Shown here: one piece after another, positions 16,178 through 24,738 of the stretch
Numbering within the stretch: the first letter of the stretch is position 1
Layout: every line of letters begins with the position of its first letter
Assembly: GCA_020431915.1 (NCBI GenBank)
Contig: JAGQHJ010000021.1
Span: 1-34,892 of the forward strand
Source of the DNA: Cyanobacteria bacterium HKST-UBA04
Lineage (GTDB): Bacteria; Cyanobacteriota; Vampirovibrionia; Vampirovibrionales; JAGQHJ01
Direction: 5' to 3'
DNA length: 34,892 nucleotides
Program-made: the position numbers and the translations under genes
Notes under the pieces: model-generated
The model's input: only the letters and a program-made list of their open reading frames with translations
Told to the model about the DNA's origin: nothing
Database searches by the model: none

Positions 16178-17368
16178 GTGAACGCCTTACTGACTCGACC
16201 TCTCACCTATGCTTATGTCGATACCCGCCCAGCGGCACCTGTTTTGCCCCGGGCTGCTTTTGACAGCGTGCTGATGGGCAACAATACCGTCCAATTGGTC
16301 AATAAGCCGGTGTTTCCCTATGTCCCGAGCCGTATCGATCGGCCTCAGCGCCGGTTAAGTGCCAACCCGTTTTCTACAGACGGGGGGCCCACCAAGGATC
16401 ACGTGCCCGAGGATCGTCCCTTTGCCAGTGATTGGAATATTGTGGACAAAACCTTGTTGAGCCTGAAGACCACCTTTGTTACCCTGCCTCAAACCATTGT
16501 GGCCGGGTTGCGGGGCGACAAGGCGTTTTCTTTTTCCGATGCCATGCTGCTGGGCAAGGTGCCGTACGTGCTGGGTGGGGCCATGCTGGTCGGTAGCTAC
16601 CTGGCCGGTGGCAACCGGCGCGAGGCCATTCGACAGGGGGCTGCCGTGGCCATGTACCTGATGGGGGCCCTGGTGACAAACAAGCTGGTGGACGGCATTT
16701 ATCGACACCGATGGGGACTTGACCTGGCCCGGAAATACCGGTCGAAGTTTGGCAAGATCGAGCCGATGTATGCCAGTGTCGATTTTGCTCGGTTTGACTT
16801 GTTGTCCGAGGCGGATTACCAACGCCTGGCCAAAAAAATGGGTATCCCCGAGCGCGTGCATAATCGCGAAGGGGCGGTGCAGGAGCAGATTAAGTATGCC
16901 ATTGCACGGAGCCGTACGCTTAAGATTTTACTGAGCACCCTGCTCAGCGCCATTGGGGCTGGCTATATGGCCCGAACCGACGCTTGGTTGTCGGTGCCCG
17001 ATAAACTGGCAGCCCTCCGGCCGGTTTGGCGTGACGGGTCAACCCAATTTTTTGCAAAAGTGGCTCAGTCTGCACGAATCATAACCCATGCCCTGAAAAC
17101 CCCGTTTATTGAACGGCTGAATATCAGCCAGGCCCCCGGTTGGAAAAAAGCAGTGGTTCTTGGTGGTACGGCGGTGTATGTGGGTGGGCTGCTTTATGCG
17201 CTGCTGGCAGGCATCAAGCAAAAGGACTACGATACCACCATTAGCCCGGCCGATTGGTTACCGACCCCGCCAGGGCTTCGGTATCGCGATGACACGGATG
17301 CCGTGCAGTTTCAGGGCCGTCGGGCGAAGTGGCCACAACCGCCAGGTCCATGGGGGGTAGCGCCATGA
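16178..17368 (+). CDS. Four-span membrane protein of unknown function (paralogue of next gene)
   Basis: 396 residues from GTG 16178, with GGGACAGG 5-12 bases upstream. The N-terminal ~90 residues are polar, Pro-rich and probably disordered. Hydrophobic segments lie near residues 127-145, 153-172, 247-266 and 327-347. Between the second and third lies a conserved-looking loop with GLDLARKY, GKIEPMYAS and LAKKMGIPERVHNREG. The next gene has the same layout and a similar loop, so the two appear to be paralogues made in tandem. No known family or catalytic motif is recognised. It is the first gene of a cassette ending in a GH13 protein; an ATGA overlap couples it to the next gene. Confidence 0.85.
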   Translation: MNALLTRPLTYAYVDTRPAAPVLPRAAFDSVLMGNNTVQLVNKPVFPYVPSRIDRPQRRLSANPFSTDGGPTKDHVPEDRPFASDWNIVDKTLLSLKTTFVTLPQTIVAGLRGDKAFSFSDAMLLGKVPYVLGGAMLVGSYLAGGNRREAIRQGAAVAMYLMGALVTNKLVDGIYRHRWGLDLARKYRSKFGKIEPMYASVDFARFDLLSEADYQRLAKKMGIPERVHNREGAVQEQIKYAIARSRTLKILLSTLLSAIGAGYMARTDAWLSVPDKLAALRPVWRDGSTQFFAKVAQSARIITHALKTPFIERLNISQAPGWKKAVVLGGTAVYVGGLLYALLAGIKQKDYDTTISPADWLPTPPGLRYRDDTDAVQFQGRRAKWPQPPGPWGVAP

Positions 17369-18999
17369 GTTATGGGATGATGGCGCCACTTTCGCTTTGC
17401 CAGGGCTATCGTTTTGCCGCCGAACCGAATCAATCCGAAGGGCAGGGTCAGTCTTCTCCGGCTCAGCCGCCGATTGTGCTGCGTCTGCCCAACGAGATTG
17501 CCACGGTTATTACAAAGCCGCCCAAGGCTCGCCTGGCCGATCACAGTGAGATTCGGGCCAATTACGTCAAGGGCTACGGCCAAGCCCTGTCGACGGTTGC
17601 CGATGTGTTTGGCGATCGCAGCCGGGTGCATGATCACCAGTTGGCAACCCTCGATGACAAGGTCAAAACCCTGGCGGTTGCCCTTATTGCGGGTCTGGGT
17701 AGTTTGGGTTTGCGGCAATCCAAGGCCACCACCTTACCCATGTGGTTGGGGGCTGTCGGGTGGCTCGGGGCTATGGCTATTACCCCGCGCATTATCAATG
17801 GGCTGGTTCGTTTAAAAACCGGTGTCCGGCTCGATCGCCAGTTTCTTGACAGCAATGGTGACATCAAGCCGTTTTACCTCGATCCCAATTACTTGCCGCT
17901 GCAAATCATCGACCGGCAGCGCCGCCAGGCTTTGTACAAAAAATTTCGCATTCCGCAAAACGATCCCAACCGGGCCTTGGTGTTAAAAGACAAACTGAAG
18001 CAGTTGTCGGTCCAGGCGCGCACATGGTGGATGCTGATGGCCGGTTTTGCCACGCCGGTGTTGGCAGCCGGTATTTGCGACATGCTTGAACCCCCCTTTA
18101 AACAAGCCGTTGGTGAACTGCACTATGTACGTGCCTACAAGCACCTGCTTAAACCGGCGCTGTCGGCCCACGACCCGGTTCGTTTCGAAAAGGCGCTGTC
18201 GGCCATTATCGACAAGCGCATGGGCCAGGGCAGCGAGCTAACCCACTTGGCCACATGGTGGAAGGCCATGCCCGAGACCATGCTCAAGACATTGGGCATC
18301 GACAAGCTACCGTTGGCCAAACTGGCCGAGGCCAGCGAACAGCAGCAGTTTGACATGATGGTGGATCACCTCACCAAGCACCTTGGCCAGGCCCATTACC
18401 GCCACCGGTTTGAAACCGCCCTGCGCAAGGAGCGCCGGGTGATGCACGATATTTTTGCTCCCTTGGTGCACTGGCTTAAATACGGTGGCAAGCAAGGATT
18501 GCTGACGGCCGAGAGCATGGCCGTCAAAGCCCACCAGGTGCAACTGGCCAAGGGCACAGCCCAGGCTACGCTTGATCACTTGCAGCATCTGCTTTCAATT
18601 ACCGATCCGGCTGTGGGGGGCGTGAACCGGAGTCGTGTGGCACAGCATATGGAGAAAAACGTGGTGGCCTACATGGAGCAACTGGTTCGTGATGGCAAGC
18701 TGGGCCGGGCCCGGGAGTTGATTATGCAGCCGCGCCGTTTTGACACGATTCTTTCCAAGCTGGGGCAACGCCGTTTCGATGATGCCTTCAAGCTGATGGG
18801 CGAATCACCCCGCTCGTTGCTGGGCAAAGCCATCAAAAGCCATGTCAAACGCCAGCAATGGCTGCATCGGTACCCTGCCTTCTTTGGCGGTTTAATGGGC
18901 CTGACGTCGCTTATTTACATCTTTGGATTTTTGGGCCGAGACATTGGCAAAGAACTGGCTGTGGCTGCCGTAAAGGACCATAAAGGAGGGCAGCCCTGA
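17365..18999 (+). CDS. Membrane protein of unknown function with large helical domain
   Basis: 544 residues from ATG 17365, whose ATGA overlaps the stop of the previous gene; an earlier ATG at 17329 would overlap by 40 bases and is less likely. Hydrophobic segments occur around residues 93-110, 118-138 and 218-238 and near the C-terminus (about 500-520). The loop before the third segment (GLVRLKTGVRLDRQFL, GDIKPFYLDPNY, LYKKFRIPQNDPNRALVLKDKLK) mirrors that of the preceding protein. Unlike its neighbour it has a ~260-residue basic, helix-rich domain between the third and fourth segments. No family is recognised. AAAGGAGGG in its last codons serves the next gene, indicating tight coupling. Confidence 0.87.
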   Translation: MSYGMMAPLSLCQGYRFAAEPNQSEGQGQSSPAQPPIVLRLPNEIATVITKPPKARLADHSEIRANYVKGYGQALSTVADVFGDRSRVHDHQLATLDDKVKTLAVALIAGLGSLGLRQSKATTLPMWLGAVGWLGAMAITPRIINGLVRLKTGVRLDRQFLDSNGDIKPFYLDPNYLPLQIIDRQRRQALYKKFRIPQNDPNRALVLKDKLKQLSVQARTWWMLMAGFATPVLAAGICDMLEPPFKQAVGELHYVRAYKHLLKPALSAHDPVRFEKALSAIIDKRMGQGSELTHLATWWKAMPETMLKTLGIDKLPLAKLAEASEQQQFDMMVDHLTKHLGQAHYRHRFETALRKERRVMHDIFAPLVHWLKYGGKQGLLTAESMAVKAHQVQLAKGTAQATLDHLQHLLSITDPAVGGVNRSRVAQHMEKNVVAYMEQLVRDGKLGRARELIMQPRRFDTILSKLGQRRFDDAFKLMGESPRSLLGKAIKSHVKRQQWLHRYPAFFGGLMGLTSLIYIFGFLGRDIGKELAVAAVKDHKGGQP

Positions 19000-20753
19000 T
19001 GCCGGTACAAGGGATAGGATTTACCGTGGCGTACCCCACCTATACGCCTTATGCTAACTACCCCGTTGCTGCGGGTTACCAGCGGCCGGCAGCCGGCTAC
19101 CAGCCGAAGTTGCCTAGTGGCGGCTACCCTGCGCTTTCGAAACCGTCTGCTTCGTATGCCCCGTATGCCCCGTATACGCCCTATGCATTGGGTACCTGGC
19201 GTGCCCCGCAAGTACCGTTTATGCTCGTGCCGGGTTTGGCACCCACAGCCGAAGTGCCCACAACGTCTCAGCCCCCCTTGGTCGAGGCGGTCAATGCCAT
19301 CGAGCAGATTAACCAAACCCAGCCGGTTTTTCAAAGCCGCCTGAAAACCCTGTTTCATCAGCGCAAGGCTGTGACGTACCTGATGCATATCCGGACGTTT
19401 GCTGCCGAAGACAAGAATGGCGACGGCCGGATTGACCCGGCCCTAAACGAGAACGGGACGTTCCTCAAGGCCATCAAGCGCTTGCCGGAGCTCAAGAAGC
19501 TGGGGGTAAACAACATCCACCTGTTGCCTATCATGCCCATCGGAAAAATCGGCCGCCTTGGCGAACCCGGTGCACCGGGCAGTCCCTATGCTCCTGCCAG
19601 CTATACCGAGCTGAACCGCGAGTATGCCGAACCCGGCGTGAACCTGAGCGTGGAGGAGCAGGCCAAGCTGTTTGTGGATGCCGCCCACCGCCTTGGTATC
19701 CATGTGATGGTGGACGTGCCCAGTTGCGCGTCGATTGATTTAAGCATCCAGCGTCCCGATTTGATTGCCAAGGATGCCCAGGGCAAACCACTGGTACCCA
19801 CCAGCTGGGTGGACATTCGTATGTTTGTCAAAGACAGCCCGGCGCTGCGCGATTACTTCGAACAGTTTTTTGATCTGATGGCCAACCGGTTGGGGGTCGA
19901 CGGCTTCCGTTGCGATGTGGCCCGGGGCCGGACTACCGGTTTCTGGCAGCATTTTATTGGCAAGTATCCCGACAAGGCATGGTTTGCCGAAACCTACACC
20001 GAGGAAGACGCCTCGCCGATGCTCAACATTCCGCGCGACAAACCCGAGATGTTGTATAACTGCGGCTTTGATTCCATTTATGGCCAATTCCACATTTTCC
20101 ACAGCTGGAATGCCAACGAGTACATGCGCTACCTGATTGGCAACCAACAGTTGCTTCGGCGTGTGGGGCCCGAAAAATCCTTCTTTGGCACCTTTGAAAC
20201 CCATGACGATCCCAAGCGGGCCATGGCCGAGGGCGGGATTTTATACAGCAAGCTAATCAGCGCGATGATGTGCGTGCAACCCGACACCAACCCGTATATC
20301 TGCGACGGCTTTGCCACGGGCGATCCCAAGAACCTGGATATTTTCAACTGGCGCCAGCCGCCGGCAGGCAAGCACCCCGAAATTGGCCAGTACCTGCAAA
20401 AGATGTTGGCGTTGCGCAACAGCCCAACCTACGGGCCGGCTCTGAGAACCGGCCGGTTTATTCCGCTCAAGGTGCACCAAAACCACCGGGATCCCAAAGT
20501 CATTGCCTTTGTTCGTCAATACAAGGACCGCAGCCTGCTGGTGATTGCCAACAAGGATCTCAATACCCGGCAAAAGGTCACCATTGAAGTGCCCGGTCTG
20601 AGTGCCGACCAGAAGCTGGCCAACCTAGCCCCGTCCTACGGCAAGGCCGCCGAGTTTACCATCAGCGCCGGCCAGCTTCGTGTGGATCAGTTGGGCCCCG
20701 GCAAGTTCTACCTGTTTGATGTAGACCTACCGCCGATGCAGTACGGCACGTAG
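18999..20753 (+). CDS. Atypical GH13 (alpha-amylase family) protein
   Basis: 584 residues; start ATG overlaps the previous stop by one base (TGATG) behind a perfect AAAGGAGGG. GH13 enzymes hydrolyse or transfer alpha-glucosyl units. Conserved regions seen: region II GVDGFRCDVARG with nucleophile D306, region III AWFAETYTEED with acid/base E331, and region IV FETHDD with D403. Region I is changed: VMVDVPSCAS replaces the usual DVVxNH, so the conserved Asn-His is missing. The N-terminus (1-115) is Tyr/Pro-rich with PYA/PYT repeats and has no signal peptide. DKNGDGRID (138-146) matches a calcium-binding EF-hand loop inserted before the barrel. A C-terminal beta domain follows. Function is probably on alpha-glucans, but hydrolase versus transferase cannot be decided. 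Confidence 0.85.
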   Translation: MPVQGIGFTVAYPTYTPYANYPVAAGYQRPAAGYQPKLPSGGYPALSKPSASYAPYAPYTPYALGTWRAPQVPFMLVPGLAPTAEVPTTSQPPLVEAVNAIEQINQTQPVFQSRLKTLFHQRKAVTYLMHIRTFAAEDKNGDGRIDPALNENGTFLKAIKRLPELKKLGVNNIHLLPIMPIGKIGRLGEPGAPGSPYAPASYTELNREYAEPGVNLSVEEQAKLFVDAAHRLGIHVMVDVPSCASIDLSIQRPDLIAKDAQGKPLVPTSWVDIRMFVKDSPALRDYFEQFFDLMANRLGVDGFRCDVARGRTTGFWQHFIGKYPDKAWFAETYTEEDASPMLNIPRDKPEMLYNCGFDSIYGQFHIFHSWNANEYMRYLIGNQQLLRRVGPEKSFFGTFETHDDPKRAMAEGGILYSKLISAMMCVQPDTNPYICDGFATGDPKNLDIFNWRQPPAGKHPEIGQYLQKMLALRNSPTYGPALRTGRFIPLKVHQNHRDPKVIAFVRQYKDRSLLVIANKDLNTRQKVTIEVPGLSADQKLANLAPSYGKAAEFTISAGQLRVDQLGPGKFYLFDVDLPPMQYGT

Positions 20754-20997
20754 CATTAGGTTGAAGGACAGGAGAAGAACAGGCCGAATAATAAAAACGC
20801 CGGCGAGAGGGACTCGCCGGCAAGACTATAGAGTAAAAAGTGAGATAGGTTCGTGGGAATGTGGGGAGTTTGCGACTACAAGGGGGATAAGGATGTGGGG
20901 AAAAATTGGCTAACGGGGAAAAGGGGACGTGTGTGTGGGGGGACAAGATAAGGATAAAGGAGACGGGGGTGGATTCGGTTCAAGTCGATAATAAAAA
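20754..20997. other. G-run-rich intergenic region between convergent genes
   Basis: No gene supported. From about 20850 to 20975 the plus strand has eight runs of three to six G and very few C. If the minus-strand gene at 20998-21228 is read through to the terminator at 20790-20821, this becomes a C-rich 3' untranslated region of about 170 bases. Confidence 0.6.
20790..20821 (-). terminator. Intrinsic terminator for the minus-strand small gene
   Basis: GCCGGCGAG (20799-20807) and CTCGCCGGC (20813-20821) form a perfect 9-bp stem with a 5-base loop. On the minus strand it is followed by TTTTTATTATT, a good U tract. On the plus strand no T run follows, though the stem could still stabilise the 3' end of the GH13 message. 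Confidence 0.85.
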
Positions 20998-21228
20998 CTA
21001 GGCGACAATTTCCTTGACGAATTCATCGCGGTGGCGGTTTTGCTTAAGGAGGTACCAGACGGTGGCAAACTCCTTTAGCGCGTTTTGGTATTCGGGGCTG
21101 TCTTTGCCCTTGCGCGCTGCAAAGAACGTCAGGTTCAGCTCGGCGGCAATGACGTGGGTGGTCAGTTGCTTGATCCAAGGCCGCTGCTCTTCAGCGTGGG
21201 CGTTGGAAGAATCTGCCGCGTGTGCCAT
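20998..21228 (-). CDS. Small soluble protein of unknown function
   Basis: 76 residues from ATG 21228, preceded by AGGAAAGG about 11 bases upstream. The sequence is predicted helical and mixed-charge (e.g. LTTHVIAAELNLTFFAARKGKDSPEYQNALKEF, read here as two helices), without Cys, membrane segment or signal peptide. No family recognised. An AT-rich promoter-like stretch (21255-21330) precedes it and an intrinsic terminator lies 177 bases beyond its stop, so it is probably a single-gene transcript. Confidence 0.65.
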   Translation of the reverse strand: MAHAADSSNAHAEEQRPWIKQLTTHVIAAELNLTFFAARKGKDSPEYQNALKEFATVWYLLKQNRHRDEFVKEIVA

Positions 21229-21376
21229 AGGGGTGTTCTACCTTTCCTGCGTCGTTCGTATTTGTATATAAACAAAATATAAAGAATCTGTGCCGATATA
21301 TTACAAAGTATTTACAATAAACATATATTAGACATCCCCTACATAGCCGACTTGTGGAAAGGCCCTGCGCCGTTCC

Positions 21377-22363
21377 CTACGGAGCCGGGTGGACGGGGCA
21401 CAGAAACCACTGGGCAAAGGTGTGGCCGACAGCCTGTTTTAAGTGGTGGGTCAGTGCGGTTGTCTGGGCTTCGGCTTGGGTTTCGTCCAGAAAAATGACG
21501 ACGGCCGAGCCGCTGCCGCTGAGTTGGTAGCGGGCCAGACCCACCTCGGTACAGACACGAGCCAGGGTGCGCAGATCGTCGAGATGCGCGAAGACGGGGT
21601 TGTGGAAATCGTTGTGGAGCAGGCTGTCCCAATCCGGCCATACCTTGGGGGGGTGTTGCGGGTCGAAGGGCGGTGGCCGAAGAAAGGGCCTAGCGGTATC
21701 CGGTTTGGCGTTAAGCTTGGCATCCAGCAGGGTATAGGCCTCGGCGGTGGCCATGGCCGAGGGCGGCTTGACGAGAAGCAGTGGCGTGGCGCTTAAGGCC
21801 TCAAAGGCGTCGGGGTCGAGAGAAACTGGCGTGATACGTTCACCACGGCCTTCCATCCAGACCAGCCCGCCTGCCAGACAGCAAGGGACGTCGGCCCCAA
21901 GCGCCGCGCCGATGGCCAGCAGGTCGGCGTGGCTGAAGGGATCGCCGTGCAGCAGGTTCAGGGCGATCAGGGTGGCCGCCGCATCGGTACTGCCGCCACC
22001 CAACCCGGCCTGGGTGGGGATGCGTTTGGTCAGGTGCAGGGTCATCGGGTGGGCATGAAGGGTTGGATGTGTTTTTTCGAGGGCGGCCAGGAAGCGGTTG
22101 GCGGCTTTCACCACCAGGTTGTCCGGTGTCTCAAGGCTCGGGTCGGTGCAGCCAAAGCACAACGCCTCGGCTTGTTCGAGGCCGGTTTCCACGGTCAGCG
22201 TGTCGTGCAGGGTGAGGGGCACCACCAGCGAGGCGATGTCATGGTAGCCATCGGCACGGGCCGGCGAGGCCACAGACAAAAACACGTTGAACTTGGCAGG
22301 CGCTTCGATGCTGAGGCGCTGGGTGGCTTGCGTGGTTTGGGCGGCGCTGGTCGATGCGGTCAT
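21377..22363 (-). CDS. ispE: 4-diphosphocytidyl-2-C-methyl-D-erythritol kinase
   Basis: 328 residues. IspE phosphorylates CDP-methylerythritol in the MEP pathway that makes isoprenoid precursors. GHMP-kinase features are visible: N-terminal EAPAKFNVFLSV with K24, the RADGYHDIASLVVPL substrate segment, the glycine-rich ATP loop PTQAGLGGGSTDAA with D127, and LGADVPCCLAGG. The C-terminal LSGSGSAVVIF motif completes the fold. The start overlaps the rsmA stop by four bases (ATGA) with no Shine-Dalgarno of its own, so translation is coupled. rsmA-ispE pairing is common in bacteria. The middle (about 215-240) contains a Pro-rich insertion. Confidence 0.95.
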   Translation of the reverse strand: MTASTSAAQTTQATQRLSIEAPAKFNVFLSVASPARADGYHDIASLVVPLTLHDTLTVETGLEQAEALCFGCTDPSLETPDNLVVKAANRFLAALEKTHPTLHAHPMTLHLTKRIPTQAGLGGGSTDAAATLIALNLLHGDPFSHADLLAIGAALGADVPCCLAGGLVWMEGRGERITPVSLDPDAFEALSATPLLLVKPPSAMATAEAYTLLDAKLNAKPDTARPFLRPPPFDPQHPPKVWPDWDSLLHNDFHNPVFAHLDDLRTLARVCTEVGLARYQLSGSGSAVVIFLDETQAEAQTTALTHHLKQAVGHTFAQWFLCPVHPAP

Positions 22364-23229
22364 GGCAGGGGGGCCTGTTCCAGAGCGTCGCTTAGTTGGG
22401 CAAACTGCGCCAGGCTAAGTACCTCGGCCCGTACGTTGCCGGCCAGGCCGAGCTGGTCTAACGTGGCTTGCACCCGACCGGTTTCAATATCCGGGCGGCT
22501 GGCCTTCAGGCTGTTGCAAAGGGTTTTTCGCCGGTGCTGGAAGGCCCCCTTTACCAGCTGGCTAAGGGCCTGGTAGTTGCGGGCATTTACAGCGGCTTTG
22601 GGGCGAGGGGTTAGCGCAATGACTGTCGAATCCACTTTCGGGGGCGGGAAAAAACAGCCGGCCGGCACGTCGATGACGCTTGTTACCTCGTACCAGCATT
22701 GGATTTGAAGGGTGAGCTGCCCGTAGGCTTTTGTGCCGGGCCGTGCCATCAGCCGCTGGGCCACTTCGCGCTGGACCATCAGAATGAGCTGGTCCGTGCG
22801 GGGCCTCAGGGTGTAGGTGGTATCGCCCATCGGGCCACATAACTGTTTGAGGATGGGACCGGTCAGGTGGTAGGGCAGGTTACCAACTATGGGGGTCCGT
22901 TGCTGCTCGGGCATCAGGGCCAGCAGATCGGCATCGAGGATGCTTTGGTGGCGCAGATCGAAGCGCTGGCCGGCTTGTTGTACCAGTGGCTGGAGGCAGG
23001 CGATCATGGCCGGGTCAATTTCAAAACCGGTCAGGCAGGCCCCGGTGGCCAGCAGCCGTTCGGTCAGGAACCCGGCCCCGCAGCCAATCTCGATGAGGTG
23101 GGGGCTGCTGCTGGTAGGGGGCAAGGCGGCGGCCACAATGGCGTCAAGCACCGCAGCGTCCACCAGAAAATTCTGGCCATAAGCCCGTTTCAAGGGCAGG
23201 GCCTTCGCCCGCTGTTTAAGCGACAACAC
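22360..23229 (-). CDS. rsmA: 16S rRNA dimethyladenosine transferase RsmA (KsgA)
   Basis: 289 residues from GTG 23229, placed 9 bases after TGAGGG; a TTG at 23238 gives three more residues but touches that site directly, so it is less likely. RsmA uses S-adenosylmethionine to dimethylate two adjacent adenines near the 3' end of 16S rRNA late in 30S assembly. Motifs seen: RAYGQNFLVD at the N-terminus, SAM-binding LIEIGCGAGFLTERLL, the catalytic IVGNLPYHLTGPIL (NLPY), and the C-terminal FQHRRKTLCNSLK. It is the middle gene of a kinase-rsmA-ispE operon, 31 bases after the ROK gene and overlapping ispE. Loss usually gives kasugamycin resistance (family knowledge). Confidence 0.95.
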   Translation of the reverse strand: MLSLKQRAKALPLKRAYGQNFLVDAAVLDAIVAAALPPTSSSPHLIEIGCGAGFLTERLLATGACLTGFEIDPAMIACLQPLVQQAGQRFDLRHQSILDADLLALMPEQQRTPIVGNLPYHLTGPILKQLCGPMGDTTYTLRPRTDQLILMVQREVAQRLMARPGTKAYGQLTLQIQCWYEVTSVIDVPAGCFFPPPKVDSTVIALTPRPKAAVNARNYQALSQLVKGAFQHRRKTLCNSLKASRPDIETGRVQATLDQLGLAGNVRAEVLSLAQFAQLSDALEQAPLP

Positions 23230-23260
23230 AGCAGACAACCCTCAGGGCGTACATGCCAGT

Positions 23261-24256
23261 TTAGATACGGCCATAGATGGTCTCCAGGGCAAAAATGGCG
23301 GCCCCGATCATACCGGCCTTGTTGCCCAGTTGTGCCGGAACGATTTTGGGGGTTTTGTACATCAGCCGGGGCTGCATGTGCCGGTTCAGCACGTCGTAAT
23401 CCACAAAGGGCCCCATGCCGCCGCCAATAACGGTAATGTCGGGGTCCAGCACATTAAGCAGGCTGGCCAGGCCAATGCCGACATGATCGAGCCAGACATC
23501 CTTGAGGTCCAAGGCCAGTTCGTCGCCTTTTGCCCATGCCTCAACCAGTTCGTGGGTACCGACGGGGCTGGTTAACACGGTATGCTTCTCCCGATCCTTA
23601 TCCAGGTACTCCAGAGCGGTTTGGGCCAGTCCTGGCCCGGAGGCATAGGCTTCCCATGTGTCGAACTTGCCGCAGGTGCCCTGGCGGTGCGGGCTCAGCG
23701 AGACAAAAATATGCCCGGCCTCGGCCCCGGCAAAATGGCTGCCGCGCAACAGTTGGCCGTTCATAATAATGCCTGCCCCGACGCCGGTGCCCAGGGTAAT
23801 CATTAAAACGTTGTCGTATCCTTGGGCGCTACCCAGCTTGGCTTCGCCGTAAGCGGCGGCATTGGCATCGTTTTCCACATGCACGGGCAGCTGAACCCGG
23901 TCTTCAAGCAAGGCCTTCAGTTTTCCGGCGGTTTTGGCAGCCGGCAGGTTGCCGGTAGACCCGATGATTTCGCCGGTTTTATGGTTCACCATGCCTGCGG
24001 TGGCAATCCCGACGGCCTGGGCAGCCGGTTCACCCGTTTTGCTGGCATTGATCAGCTCGGCCAGCGTGTCGATAAACTCGGTGGGGTTCTTGGGCGTGGG
24101 GCGACGAAGTACTTCGCCCAGGCCAGTTTTGGCATTGACGCAACCGGCCACGATTTTCGTGCCCCCAATGTCCACACCCACGGCCGACGCGGTATCGGGC
24201 AGGCTGGGCACTCCCATCAGGGATTTGGATGTGACGGAGGGGTTGGCTTGGCTCAT
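23261..24256 (-). CDS. ROK-family sugar kinase, probable glucokinase
   Basis: 331 residues. ROK kinases phosphorylate glucose or related sugars with ATP. Seen: phosphate loop VGVDIGGTKIVAG (27-39), catalytic D130 in HVENDANAAA, LGTGVGAGII for adenine/phosphate contacts, and E179/H182 of the ExGH motif. The ROK zinc motif CxCGxxGCxE is degenerate: only C195 remains in GTCGKFDTWEAYASG, though H182 is kept, so zinc is probably not bound in the usual way. The absence of an HTH domain argues against a ROK repressor. Glucokinase is likely by overall similarity, but N-acyl-mannosamine or fructose kinase is possible. First gene of the operon with rsmA and ispE; it would suit use of glucose released by a GH13 enzyme (inference). 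Confidence 0.85.
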   Translation of the reverse strand: MSQANPSVTSKSLMGVPSLPDTASAVGVDIGGTKIVAGCVNAKTGLGEVLRRPTPKNPTEFIDTLAELINASKTGEPAAQAVGIATAGMVNHKTGEIIGSTGNLPAAKTAGKLKALLEDRVQLPVHVENDANAAAYGEAKLGSAQGYDNVLMITLGTGVGAGIIMNGQLLRGSHFAGAEAGHIFVSLSPHRQGTCGKFDTWEAYASGPGLAQTALEYLDKDREKHTVLTSPVGTHELVEAWAKGDELALDLKDVWLDHVGIGLASLLNVLDPDITVIGGGMGPFVDYDVLNRHMQPRLMYKTPKIVPAQLGNKAGMIGAAIFALETIYGRI

Positions 24257-24738
24257 TGGATGACTTAAGCCCCTATGCTAGGCAGTGACGATGTTTTGCA
24301 GGGTTACTCCCTACTCTAAAGGAAACAAGGCGCCAAAGGAAACCACCGCCGTTTTACAGGGCACTGCAGGCTTACCCAGTTTGTGGTCGGGTTAAACCCA
24401 AAATACTAATTTTGTAACAATAAAGAGACAAACCGCCAAAAAAGGATGATTTTATATCTAAAATATATAACACTAGAGGTATAGCAAGTCGTTAACGTTG
24501 TTGTCGTGATTTAACCGTCTCTGGTCTGTTTACAGCGAACCGCTCAAACCAAGCCTTAAGCAGGCGCTTATTGTGCTGCCTGTAGTCTATGCAAGGGGCT
24601 TTGGCAGGTGAGGTGGTTTTAGGCTGGCTGTTATCCGGCAACTTCGGGCTATCGAGCAAAGAGATGTTGATGAGTGTTGTCTTTAGAGGGGGCCATCGGC
24701 CGCCTTGCCGGGGAACACAGGATAAGGGAGATTATGCG
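24257..24738. other. 482-base divergent intergenic region between the ROK kinase and sigma genes
   Basis: No gene supported. It must contain promoters for both directions. AT-rich sequence at 24395-24475 includes several TATA-like -10 candidates. A palindrome GGGTTAAACCC lies at 24389-24399 and could be an operator. The frame of the sigma gene is open back to 24589, but that part lacks sigma-factor sequence. Confidence 0.55.

Noticed and set aside
20965..21000. GGTTCAAGTC resembling a tRNA T-loop
   Set aside because: Flanking bases cannot form the five-pair T stem or an acceptor stem.
24589..24738. Upstream extension of the sigma factor by 50 codons
   Set aside because: No sigma-factor similarity there, and ATG 24739 has a well-placed AAGGGAG.
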